DNA of 34,255 bases from Oscillospiraceae bacterium (GTDB lineage: Bacteria; Bacillota_A; Clostridia; Oscillospirales; Oscillospiraceae): positions 1 to 34,255 of the forward strand of contig JAFYCC010000009.1 of assembly GCA_017539885.1 (NCBI GenBank), in the 5' to 3' direction. The notes under the pieces are model-generated. The model saw nothing but the letters and a program-made list of their open reading frames with translations. It searched no databases and was not told the origin of the DNA. This document shows positions 8,251 to 15,230 of the stretch, piece after piece (positions within the stretch are counted from its first letter, which is position 1; each line of letters opens with the position of its first letter). A program made the position numbers and the translations under genes.

Positions 8251-8640
8251 ATGACGATCGAGGAACGCGCGGAAAAGGCTGTGGCCATCCGCGCACAGGG
8301 CAGGGGAAACTGCTGTCAGAGCGTGGTGCTCGCACTGGCGGATCTGACACCACTGACGGAAGAACAGCTCGCATCTGCGGCTTCCGGGTTCGGCGGGGGC
8401 ATGGGAAACCGCGAGGGCAGCTGCGGCGCACTGGTCGGCGCGGGACTGGCAGCCGGACTGTACGACGGCGAGAAGCCTTTGCGCTTCGGGAAGATGATCT
8501 CGGACGACTTCCTGTCACACTGCGGCGCAGTGATCTGCAAAGAACTCAAGCGCATGGAAAACGGAAAGCCGCTGTGTCCGTGTGAGGAATGCATCCGCGC
8601 TGCCGTACGCGCGTGCGGCAGCGCGCTGAGTCTGGAATAA
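8251..8640 (+). CDS. C_GCAxxG_C_C family redox-type protein
   Basis: 129 residues with conserved cysteines in the order expected for this family: GNCCQSVV (19-26), GSCGALVGAG (57-66, the CGAxxG core), HCGAVICKEL (90-99) and CPCEECI (109-115). The Gly-rich segment GFGGGMGNREG precedes the core Cys, as in relatives. Members are often found beside oxidoreductases and are thought to bind a metal or undergo redox chemistry, but the function is not established. CGGAGG lies eight bases before the ATG. It follows the CoA-transferase gene and ends in a strong hairpin, so the two form a short operon. Confidence 0.85.
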   Translation: MTIEERAEKAVAIRAQGRGNCCQSVVLALADLTPLTEEQLASAASGFGGGMGNREGSCGALVGAGLAAGLYDGEKPLRFGKMISDDFLSHCGAVICKELKRMENGKPLCPCEECIRAAVRACGSALSLE

Positions 8641-8644
8641 GGCG

Positions 8645-8698
8645 TAAACGCGTCAAAACGGCTCTCCCGGCATCGGGAGGGCCGTTTTGGCGCGTTTA
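8645..8698. terminator. Bidirectional terminator between convergent genes
   Basis: Long inverted repeat: arms of about 25 bases (TAAACGCG plus CAAAACGGCTCTCCCG on the left) around a four-base loop GCAT at 8670-8673, with only wobble mismatches. It starts four bases after the plus-strand stop codon and its right arm contains the minus-strand stop codon. A/T-rich blocks in both arms fit termination in either direction, although no long U-run follows the hairpin. Confidence 0.75.
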
Positions 8699-9640
8699 TG
8701 TGAAAGCGGCGACCGGATCGGCGGGAGGCTGTGCGGACTCCATGCTCAGGAGCTTGAACACCGGCCCTTCGCCGCGGTATGCCTTGTGCTGCTTGACCTC
8801 GAGCTTCGCGGTGACGGTCATCCATGCGCCGCTTTTTACTCCGGCAGGGAACGCACCCTCTACAATGACCGGGGCAAACTGCAGATCGTCCGAGCAGCAG
8901 GTCATCATCTGCCGACCGAAGACGAAAAACTTGTCCTGCGGCGCTTTGGTCTGAACGATCATGCCCTTGACCCGCACCGTCTTGCCGTCGTAGGTCTTCA
9001 GGTTCTCGTTCAGGTCCGCGTAAAAGAACGCGTAGTCTCCGTCGGCGATCTCCACGACCGGGGCGTCCATGTCGTAGGGGGGCGGGTCGACGATGTCATC
9101 GTAGCTCACCTTGCCGTCCGGCGCTTCATAGGCGATATCCGCGCGACGACTCACGGCGCGCACGATCTTATGCAGCGCCATGCGGTCGACATTCTCGCCG
9201 CAGCGGTTGAATACCACGAGTTCGCAGCTGCGCAGCTTGTCGTAGACGAGCTGGCGCATGTTCGCGTTGTAGCTGAGGAAGGTGTTCGCATCGGCAAACA
9301 TGAACTCCTGTGCGACGACCCAGTTCTCCGGCATTTGCTGATAGAGCGTGTTGAGCATCCACACGCCGTTGTACTCGACGACGACGCGCTCACACTTGTG
9401 CGCCTGCAGGAGCTTTTTCAGCGCTTCGGGCTGAAGATCCTCTTCATTTTCAATAACGGAGATCCAGACGTTCGCGCCGGAAAAACTGCGGGGATCGTAT
9501 TCCTCAAGCCCCTCCTCACACAGCAGAAGCAGTGTCTTCTCGCCGCTGTTGAAGCGGGGATCCTCCAGCGTTTCCTGGATGAAGCGCGTTTTGCCCGCCT
9601 CCAGAAAACCCGTAAACAGGTATACCGGAATCTGCTTCAC
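8696..9640 (-). CDS. CobW-like GTPase with degenerate motifs fused to a DUF1980/YcgQ-like OB domain
   Basis: 314 residues. The N-terminal 165 residues follow the CobW/YjiA fold: PVYLFTGFLEAGKTRF (5-20) is a Walker A loop with Glu in place of the usual Gly, VVVEYNGVW (86-94) stands where the ExxG motif is found, and VFNRCGENVD (143-152) stands where NKxD is expected. The CxCC metal motif of metallochaperone GTPases is absent. Residues 205-300 look like the C-terminal domain of TIGR03943/YcgQ (DUF1980) proteins: YDGKTVRVKGMIVQ, FVFGRQMMTCCSDDLQFAPV and a closing strand set. In other Firmicutes YcgQ, a YcgR permease and a CobW GTPase are separate neighbours, so this is a fusion of two such parts. 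GTG start overlaps the previous stop (GTGA) with AAGGAG eleven bases before it. Confidence 0.75.
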   Translation of the reverse strand: MKQIPVYLFTGFLEAGKTRFIQETLEDPRFNSGEKTLLLLCEEGLEEYDPRSFSGANVWISVIENEEDLQPEALKKLLQAHKCERVVVEYNGVWMLNTLYQQMPENWVVAQEFMFADANTFLSYNANMRQLVYDKLRSCELVVFNRCGENVDRMALHKIVRAVSRRADIAYEAPDGKVSYDDIVDPPPYDMDAPVVEIADGDYAFFYADLNENLKTYDGKTVRVKGMIVQTKAPQDKFFVFGRQMMTCCSDDLQFAPVIVEGAFPAGVKSGAWMTVTAKLEVKQHKAYRGEGPVFKLLSMESAQPPADPVAAFT

Positions 9641-10668
9641 AGTCGGAACAGCTCCTTTACCGCGTCGGACTTCAGACCGGCGCCGATTACGCAGATGCGG
9701 CCGGCCACGTTTGCGGCGCCCGTGCGGATGTCGGGCTCGCCAGGCGTATAGTCGAAATGGATCCAGCTGCCGTCTGCCGCGGGGACGTAGCCCTTCGCAC
9801 GAACGACCATTCCGTATTTCTTTTCGTCCTCGAGTTCCTCGAGAATGCCCTCAAGCTCCTCTTTCGTGAACTGTCGCGCCGTCTCTGCGCCCCAGCTCTG
9901 GAAGACCTCATCGGCATCGTGATGGTCATGATCGTGGCAGCCGCAGGAGCAGTGCTCTCCGTGGTCATGGTCGTGGTCGTGGTCGTGATCATGGTCGTGA
10001 TCATGGTCGTGATGATGTTCATGCTCGTGCTCGGCATGGGCGCGTAGCAGCGCCTCCAGTTCCGTGCCGATCGTCAGCTTCTGTTCGATCGCCTCCAGAA
10101 TCTGACGGCCGCCGAGCTCGTTCCAGTCAGTGGTGATGATCACGGCTTCGGGATTCTTCTCCCGCAGCAGCGCGACCGCCTGCGCGAGCTTCGCTTCCGG
10201 CATGCCTCCCGTACGCGAGAGCACGATGCAGTTGGCGGACTCCACCTGATCGTTGAAGAACTCGCCGAAGTTGCGCATATACAGCTTGGCGCGCGTGGCG
10301 TCCACGACGGCGGTCAGGCCGCCGAGTTCCATGCCTTCGACGCCCGCGGTCTGCACGGCGGCAACGATCTCGGAGAGCTTGCCGACCCCGGAAGGCTCGA
10401 TGAGGACGCGGTCGGGCTTATATTCCGACACGACCATCTGCAGCGCTTTGCGGAAGTCGCCGGTCAGGGAGCAGCAGATGCAGCCGGAATTCATCTCGTT
10501 CACGGTCACGCCTGCGTCCTGCAGAAAACCGCCGTCGATACCGATCTCGCCGAATTCGTTTTCGATGAGCACGAGCTTCTCGCCGGCATAGGCTTCCGCG
10601 ATGAGTTTCTTGATGAGCGTCGTTTTCCCGGCGCCGAGGAAGCCGGAAAAGATATCGATTTTTACCAT
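9637..10668 (-). CDS. CobW/YjiA family GTP-dependent metallochaperone with His-rich insert
   Basis: 343 residues from the ATG at 10668 (AGGTGA nine bases upstream; an in-frame upstream ATG at 10701 lacks a site). Walker A GFLGAGKTT is at 9-17, ENEFGEIGIDG at 36-46, the metal motif GCICC at 62-66, and EPSG at 91-94. The NKxD position reads LSRTGG, so guanine recognition may be altered. Residues 211-251 are a His/Asp repeat with an embedded CSCGC, a likely zinc, nickel or cobalt sponge. The C-terminal CobW_C domain follows. The family hydrolyses GTP to load metal onto target enzymes in the cytosol. It is the first gene of a two-gene operon with a second GTPase-like protein; together they may form a heterodimeric chaperone, which is inference. 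Confidence 0.85.
   Translation of the reverse strand: MVKIDIFSGFLGAGKTTLIKKLIAEAYAGEKLVLIENEFGEIGIDGGFLQDAGVTVNEMNSGCICCSLTGDFRKALQMVVSEYKPDRVLIEPSGVGKLSEIVAAVQTAGVEGMELGGLTAVVDATRAKLYMRNFGEFFNDQVESANCIVLSRTGGMPEAKLAQAVALLREKNPEAVIITTDWNELGGRQILEAIEQKLTIGTELEALLRAHAEHEHEHHHDHDHDHDHDHDHDHDHGEHCSCGCHDHDHHDADEVFQSWGAETARQFTKEELEGILEELEDEKKYGMVVRAKGYVPAADGSWIHFDYTPGEPDIRTGAANVAGRICVIGAGLKSDAVKELFRL
9955..10040. repeat. Short tandem repeat encoding the His-Asp tract
   Basis: Imperfect hexamer repeats (GTGGTC/ATGGTC/GTGATC on the plus strand) encode the alternating His-Asp run of the CobW protein. Third positions vary, so selection for the protein sequence is likelier than recent slippage alone. 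Confidence 0.75.
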
Positions 10669-10707
10669 CGTTAATTCACCTGGTTTTTCAAGATTTTGCA
10701 ATTAATT

Positions 10708-10736
10708 ACTATACAGCCGGACGCTGAAAAAATCAA
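10708..10736 (-). promoter_or_regulatory. Promoter of the CobW GTPase operon
   Basis: Minus strand: -35 TTGATT (10731-10736), 17-base spacer, -10 TATAGT (10708-10713). A short AT palindrome around AATTAATT lies just downstream (about 10699-10709) and could host a metal regulator, though it is too short to assign. Confidence 0.7.
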
Positions 10737-10761
10737 GAGGCGGCGAATATGACATCGCCTC

Positions 10762-10791
10762 TTGTCAGCAAAACCGGACACGTGCTATAGT
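10762..10791 (+). promoter_or_regulatory. Extended -10 promoter of the metallophosphatase gene
   Basis: -35 TTGTCA (10762-10767), 18-base spacer, extended -10 TGCTATAGT (10783-10791). It is back to back with the promoter of the divergent CobW operon, their -35 boxes only 25 bases apart. Confidence 0.7.
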
Positions 10792-10828
10792 AATGCTGTT
10801 AAGAATCAGAAGAACGGAGCTGATCTGA

Positions 10829-11668
10829 GTGAAAGAAGACGCTTTTTTCTGGTTTCGCGAGAACCGGCTCGTGATCCCGGGCATTCAGAGAGAGCATTTG
10901 TTTATGCACGTCACGGATACGCACGTCAGCACTGCCGACGCACAGAGCACCCCGGAGGAGCGTGAGCAGACGGAGAAGCAGGAAGCGCTTTGGGCTGTCT
11001 TCAAGGAGAAATTCGCGAGAGGATTGATGGAGTTCTGCCAGGGGGCGGACGAGCCGTACGGCGACGCACAGCGGATTTCAACAGTTGAGGCCTTTGAGAA
11101 GCAGCTCGCGCTTGCCGAAGAACTCAGACCGGATGCCCTGCTGTTCTCGGGCGACAACCTTGACCACATGCACCCGGCGGGCGTACGATATCTCGCAAAA
11201 CGGCTCGCGGAATACGGCGGGAGATACATCTGCGTGCCGGGCAACCATGAAGATCCGGAGTGTCCGGGAGCCTGGACCTCGGGCGTGCATACGCTTGAGT
11301 TCGAGGGCTTTCGCATTGCCGCCGTCGACGACAGCAGGATGACTGTTTCGACAGAGGATCTTGATGCGTTGCGTGCGCTCTGCGGCGAAGGAAAGCCGAT
11401 GATCGTGCTCTGCCACGTGCCCGTAATGACAGCTTTCTGCAGAGACGCGCTCACAGGTTCCAAGTATTTCTTTATCGACTCCGAAACGGCGGACGAAAAC
11501 GCCCGCGACTTCGTTTCCCTGTGCGAGACGAACGATGCGGTCCGGGCGATCCTCTGCGGGCACGTCCACGGTTATCACGCCGTCGAGTTCGCACCGGGAA
11601 AGCCGCAGATCATCGGGTCTCAGGGAATGGCCGGCGCGGTGCATCTTCTGACGGTCGCCGGCAAATGA
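10829..11668 (+). CDS. Calcineurin-like metallophosphoesterase
   Basis: 279 residues with the full set of binuclear-metal ligands: TDTHVS (Asp30, His32), FSGDNLDH (Asp109), VPGNHEDPE (Asn139, His140), VLCHVPV (His196) and CGHVHGYH (His245, His247). No signal peptide or membrane segment, so probably cytosolic. The substrate (phosphodiester, phosphoprotein or small phosphomonoester) cannot be told from motifs. GTG start with CGGAG nine bases upstream. The MFS transporter gene starts about 100 bases downstream on the same strand, with only a small hairpin (11707-11723) lacking a U-run between them, so they may be co-transcribed. Confidence 0.88.
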   Translation: MKEDAFFWFRENRLVIPGIQREHLFMHVTDTHVSTADAQSTPEEREQTEKQEALWAVFKEKFARGLMEFCQGADEPYGDAQRISTVEAFEKQLALAEELRPDALLFSGDNLDHMHPAGVRYLAKRLAEYGGRYICVPGNHEDPECPGAWTSGVHTLEFEGFRIAAVDDSRMTVSTEDLDALRALCGEGKPMIVLCHVPVMTAFCRDALTGSKYFFIDSETADENARDFVSLCETNDAVRAILCGHVHGYHAVEFAPGKPQIIGSQGMAGAVHLLTVAGK

Positions 11669-11771
11669 AGCGGGAAGCGACCCGGACCGCGCAAGAGACT
11701 CTTCGACGGCGGGAAATCCGCCGCGGCAGGATCTTCGCATAAAAGGACTTCGAAGCAGGAGGTGGGCGGCT

Positions 11772-13004
11772 TTGCCGGACCTCGGAAAGAAACACACGAT
11801 CTGGACGCATGATTTCATCTGTATCCTGCTGGCGAACTGCCTGCTGCAGATGTCGCACTCTTCTACGAACGCGCTTGTCTCGACCTACGCGAGCTTCCTC
11901 GGCGCAGGGCCGAAACTCATGGGGCTGCTGACGGGTCTGTTCTTTGCCGTGGCGCTGGCGATGCGGCCGGTGGCGGGACCGGTGCAGACGCGCGCGGATC
12001 ACAAGAAGCTGATGCTCGGCGTTTTCGTGATCGGCTGTGTCGTGAACATCGGTTACGCCCTTTTTCATGCCATTCCTGCTTTTTTCCTGTTCCGGCTGCT
12101 CCACGGCGTTCAGTACGCCTTCGTCGGCTCGCTGTGCATGCTGATCGCCTCAAACAGCCTCCCGCAGGAAAAGCTGGCTTCCGGGCTGGGCATGTTCGGC
12201 GCGAGCACCGCCATCTCGCAGGCCATCGCGCCGCACATCGGCCTCGCCCTGCGCGAATGGGGCACTGCGCGTGGCGGAGAGGACTTCGGCTACACGGCGA
12301 TGTTCGCCTTTGCAGCGGTGATGATGGCAGCCGCGCTCGTGCCGACAGCCATGCTTCACGCCCAGCGACGTGTGAAGCAGTCTCCAGTCGCGGCGGGGAA
12401 GTGGTATCAGAACATCCTCTCACGCCGCGCCATCGCACCGTCTGCGGTGCTGATGCTGCTGGTGATCGCCTATTCGCTGTACAACAGCTATATGGTGCCT
12501 TATGCCGACGAACTCGGCGTGGAGAATATCGGGCTGTTCTTTACGGTGATGGCGGCCGTGATGCTTGCCATCCGGCCTCTGAGCGGGGCGCTGTCAGACA
12601 GAGTCGGAATGAAGACGCTGATGGTTCCGGCCTGCCTGATGTTTCTCGCGTCCTATTTCATGATCGGCAGAGCCTCCGCGCTCGGCCTGATTCTTGCAGG
12701 CGGCGCGGTGGCGGCAGCGGGCTACGGCGCGGCGAACCCTGTCGTGCAGGCGCTGACGATGCAGCTCGAGCCGAAAGAGAAACGGGCCGTCGCCAGCAAT
12801 ACGCTGTATGTCGGTATGGACATCGGCTATTTTATCGGACCGCTTCTGGGCGGTTTCGTGCGGGACTTCTCGGGGAACTATCGCGCAGTCATCCTTTTTG
12901 GCGCCACGCCGGCGGCGCTGGCCATCGTGCTGTTCCTGCTTACCTGGCCCGGCTGCAGACGACGTATGGAGCAGCTGCGAAGCGAACCTGGTACGGAAGA
13001 ATAA
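11772..13004 (+). CDS. MFS transporter
   Basis: 410 residues, about twelve hydrophobic helices. Family marks include a loop 2-3 region MRPVAGPVQTRADHKKLM and, in the second half, IRPLSGALSDRVGMKTLM, which is the classic GxxxDRxGxK signature A. The substrate is not predictable; drug/metabolite efflux or sugar export are both possible. The start is a TTG at 11772, supported by AGGAGG nine bases upstream and by the first hydrophobic helix beginning soon after; no ATG or GTG fits as well. It ends in an intrinsic terminator. Confidence 0.85.
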   Translation: MPDLGKKHTIWTHDFICILLANCLLQMSHSSTNALVSTYASFLGAGPKLMGLLTGLFFAVALAMRPVAGPVQTRADHKKLMLGVFVIGCVVNIGYALFHAIPAFFLFRLLHGVQYAFVGSLCMLIASNSLPQEKLASGLGMFGASTAISQAIAPHIGLALREWGTARGGEDFGYTAMFAFAAVMMAAALVPTAMLHAQRRVKQSPVAAGKWYQNILSRRAIAPSAVLMLLVIAYSLYNSYMVPYADELGVENIGLFFTVMAAVMLAIRPLSGALSDRVGMKTLMVPACLMFLASYFMIGRASALGLILAGGAVAAAGYGAANPVVQALTMQLEPKEKRAVASNTLYVGMDIGYFIGPLLGGFVRDFSGNYRAVILFGATPAALAIVLFLLTWPGCRRRMEQLRSEPGTEE

Positions 13005-13022
13005 GCAAAGCAGAAGCAAAGA

Positions 13023-13052
13023 GGTCGGAAGAGGATTCTTCCGGCCTTTTTT
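13023..13052 (+). terminator. Intrinsic terminator after the MFS gene
   Basis: Stem GGTCGGAAG / CTTCCGGCC (one G-U pair), six-base loop, followed by six T. It begins 19 bases after the stop codon. Confidence 0.85.
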
Positions 13053-13072
13053 GATGGATCTGAAATTACCTC

Positions 13073-13107
13073 TTGACACATAATACTATGTGATGTATAG
13101 TATTATG
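13073..13107 (+). promoter_or_regulatory. PadR-operon promoter with embedded operator palindrome
   Basis: -35 TTGACA (13073-13078), 17-base spacer, -10 TATAGT (13096-13101). A perfect inverted repeat CATAATACTAT (13079-13089) / ATAGTATTATG (13097-13107) with a seven-base centre fills the spacer and covers the -10 box. Its position predicts that a dimeric repressor, most simply the PadR protein encoded next, blocks RNA polymerase and represses its own operon. Confidence 0.85.
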
Positions 13108-13123
13108 CGAAAGGAGGCATTCG

Positions 13124-13444
13124 ATGGATATACAGCTAAAACGCGGCCTCTTGGACGTCTGCGTGCTGGCCGCCATCAAACCGGGCGACAGCTACGGGTA
13201 TCAGATCATCCGTGACATGGAGCCGTACGTGGATATCTCCGAATCAACGCTGTATCCGATCCTGCGGCGGCTGGAGACAGCCGGGATGCTGACAGTGCGA
13301 TCCGCGGAGCATAACGGGCGCCTGCGAAAGTACTACAGCATCACGCCGCTCGGCCTGCGGCGCATCGAGGACTTCAAAGCGGACTGGACGGAGATGGAAT
13401 CGATCTACCGATTTGTCACGAGGGGGGAGAATCCGCATGGATAA
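13124..13444 (+). CDS. PadR family transcriptional regulator
   Basis: 106 residues, the length of short PadR proteins. A winged-helix fold is visible: LLDVCVLAAIKPGDSYGYQI (about 9-28), then ISESTLYPILRRLETAGML (38-56, recognition helix) and the wing RLRKYYSITPLG (67-78). The family represses promoters as a dimer and is released by phenolics, drugs or unknown signals. AAGGAGG lies six bases before the ATG. It heads a PadR, DUF1700, DUF4097 cassette with overlapping genes; in many Firmicutes this trio travels together and is thought to respond to envelope state, though the signal is not known. Confidence 0.93.
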   Translation: MDIQLKRGLLDVCVLAAIKPGDSYGYQIIRDMEPYVDISESTLYPILRRLETAGMLTVRSAEHNGRLRKYYSITPLGLRRIEDFKADWTEMESIYRFVTRGENPHG

Positions 13445-14039
13445 ACAGCAATTCTGTGCCGCACTGCGCGCCCGTCTCGCGGGACTGCCGGAGGCGGATA
13501 TCACGAGTTCGATCGAGTATTATTGTGAGATGATCGACGACCGGATCGAGGACGGCGTGCCCGAAACGGTGGCCGTCGCGGCGGTCGGCTCGGTGGACGA
13601 GATCGCCGAGCAGATCCTGATGGACACGCCGATGACAAAGCTTGTCAAGGCGCGCATGAAGCCCAAAAGAGCGCTCAAGGCGTGGGAGATCGTGCTCATC
13701 GCAGTCGGCTCTCCAGTCTGGCTGCCGATCCTGATTGCCATAGCGGCAGTCGTTCTATCGGTTTACATAACGCTGTGGGCAATCATCGTTTCGCTCTATG
13801 CCGTTGTGCTGAGCGTCGCAGTGGCGGCAATCGCCTGCCTCATCGGGGGCTTTGTGCTCCAGCCGCTCAGTCTGCCGGGCATCCTGCTGGGGATCGGCGC
13901 GGCGTTCGTTTGCGCAGGCCTGGCGTTATTCATGTTCTTGGGCTGCACTGCTCTTGCCAAATGCATCGTTAAACTCGGGAAGCTGCTCTGGCAGGCCATC
14001 AAGAGTTGTTTTATCGGAAAGAGAGGAAAACCAGAATGA
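13437..14039 (+). CDS. DUF1700 (HAAS domain) membrane protein
   Basis: 200 residues. Residues 1-65 form the helical HAAS domain: LRARLAGLPEADITSSIEYY and MIDDRIEDGVPETVAVAAVG are typical. A basic linker (KARMKPKRALKAWE) follows, then about four hydrophobic segments (85-185) and a basic tail. The protein is a small integral membrane protein with a cytosolic HAAS head. The gene overlaps the PadR stop by eight bases and has GGGGGAG seven bases before the ATG. Partner proteins with the PadR/DUF4097 arrangement suggest it relays envelope information to the regulator, but that is inference. Confidence 0.88.
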   Translation: MDKQQFCAALRARLAGLPEADITSSIEYYCEMIDDRIEDGVPETVAVAAVGSVDEIAEQILMDTPMTKLVKARMKPKRALKAWEIVLIAVGSPVWLPILIAIAAVVLSVYITLWAIIVSLYAVVLSVAVAAIACLIGGFVLQPLSLPGILLGIGAAFVCAGLALFMFLGCTALAKCIVKLGKLLWQAIKSCFIGKRGKPE

Positions 14040-15079
14040 AATATGGATTGAGGATTGCGATCGCTGTTGCAGCTTGCCTTATCGTTGCCGGCCTGATCCT
14101 TGGCGGCATCGCGCTGCTTTCGGGCGGCTTTCGTTTCGACGGTCTGCAGATCGGATTCGGTTCAAAGACGATCACGCAGAAGGAGCTCACGCCCAGGACG
14201 TATCCCGTGACGGAGCCGTTCCAGGCGATCGACGTGCGCAGCGCCTCCGGGGACGTAGAGCTCAGACGCACGAATGACGGCAGCTGCCGCATCGAGTGTA
14301 TGGAGTGCGAGGGCTGGACGCACAAGGTCGAAGTTCGCGGCGGCACGCTCTACGTGGAACGTGAATCGATCACGAACATCAACCTGATTCTCGGCACGAG
14401 CGGCCGGGATGTGATCGAGCTCTGGCTGCCGGAGACCGTGTATGACGCGCTCGCCGTCGGGTCCTCCAGCGGAGACGTAAAAATACCAGGGGGATACAGT
14501 TTCGGTACGGCGAGCGTTTCAAGCACGAGCGGAGACATTGACTTCCGCGCGCAGGTCGACGGAACGCTCAACGCTGCTGCCACCAGCGGGACGATTGCAG
14601 TCACTGACCTCGGATGCTATGCCCTGACCGCGGCGTCCACCAGCGGGAGCATTTATGTCAGCGGCGTCGATTGCGGCAGCGTGAGCATGAGCTGCACGAG
14701 CGGAGACATTTCTCTGGAGAACGTCGCCGCGTCCGGCGAGCTTATCACCCAGACGACCAGCGGTGACATCCGAATGAAGGACGTGACCTGCCGCACGCTG
14801 AATGCTGAGAGCACGAGCGGTGAAAAAACGCTGACGGATGTCGTATCACAGGAAGATATCCGTATCACGAGCTCTTCCGGAGATCTGACACTGACGCGCT
14901 GCGACGCGCTCACACTGCACATTAAGTCTTCCAGCGGTGAGGTGACCGGTTCGCTGCGGACGGAAAAGACCTTCATCACGCACACGACCAGCGGGGGTGT
15001 TAACGTCCCGACGGGGAGAGGCGGCGACTGCGAGATCGAGACCACGAGCGGCGATATCCGCATCACAATCTCGGGGTGA
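14036..15079 (+). CDS. DUF4097 family beta-repeat protein
   Basis: 347 residues. One N-terminal transmembrane or signal helix (about 5-31) is followed by a long beta-rich region with about a dozen repeats centred on TSGDI, SSSGDV, STSGSI, TTSGGV and similar, spaced about 18-25 residues. Such periodic SG turns fit a right-handed beta-solenoid displayed outside the membrane. No enzyme motif is seen. The ATG overlaps the DUF1700 stop (ATGA). It closes the PadR operon; a role as an envelope sensor or adhesin-like surface element is possible but unproven. Confidence 0.88.
   Translation: MKYGLRIAIAVAACLIVAGLILGGIALLSGGFRFDGLQIGFGSKTITQKELTPRTYPVTEPFQAIDVRSASGDVELRRTNDGSCRIECMECEGWTHKVEVRGGTLYVERESITNINLILGTSGRDVIELWLPETVYDALAVGSSSGDVKIPGGYSFGTASVSSTSGDIDFRAQVDGTLNAAATSGTIAVTDLGCYALTAASTSGSIYVSGVDCGSVSMSCTSGDISLENVAASGELITQTTSGDIRMKDVTCRTLNAESTSGEKTLTDVVSQEDIRITSSSGDLTLTRCDALTLHIKSSSGEVTGSLRTEKTFITHTTSGGVNVPTGRGGDCEIETTSGDIRITISG
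14240..15076. repeat. Degenerate tandem repeats in the DUF4097 gene
   Basis: Blocks of ACGAGCGGAGACATT, ACCAGCGGGA and close variants recur along the gene, matching the SGD repeats of the protein. They are diverged, so an old expansion kept by protein structure is likely. Confidence 0.65.
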
Positions 15080-15130
15080 GAATCGAAAACGATACTCTTC
15101 CGTGATTCCGGGAGAGGCAAATGACAGCGG

Positions 15131-15175
15131 GGGGCTCGCTTCCTGAGACTTTTAGAGGGCTCGAGCGAGCCCTCT
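15131..15175 (+). other. Mutually exclusive hairpins between DUF4097 and CPBP genes
   Basis: Segment B AGAGGGCTCG (15154-15163) pairs with C CGAGCCCTCT (15166-15175) as a tight hairpin, while the upstream segment A GGGGCTCGC (15131-15139) can pair with GCGAGCCCT (15165-15173) instead. No U-run follows. It may be a weak terminator or attenuator, or just a stable spacer. Confidence 0.45.
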
Positions 15176-15230
15176 GAAAATTTCTGGATTCGGGTGCGGC
15201 CCCAAATCGTGAATGTGAGGAGAACTTCCT

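Noticed and set aside
9955..10040. Hexamer repeats as a non-coding minisatellite
   Set aside because: They lie in frame inside a CobW gene and encode the His-rich metal tract usual for the family.
11707..11723. Hairpin CGGCGG-GAAAT-CCGCCG as a terminator after the metallophosphatase gene
   Set aside because: Short stem with no U-run, and no promoter is seen before the MFS gene, so read-through is more likely.
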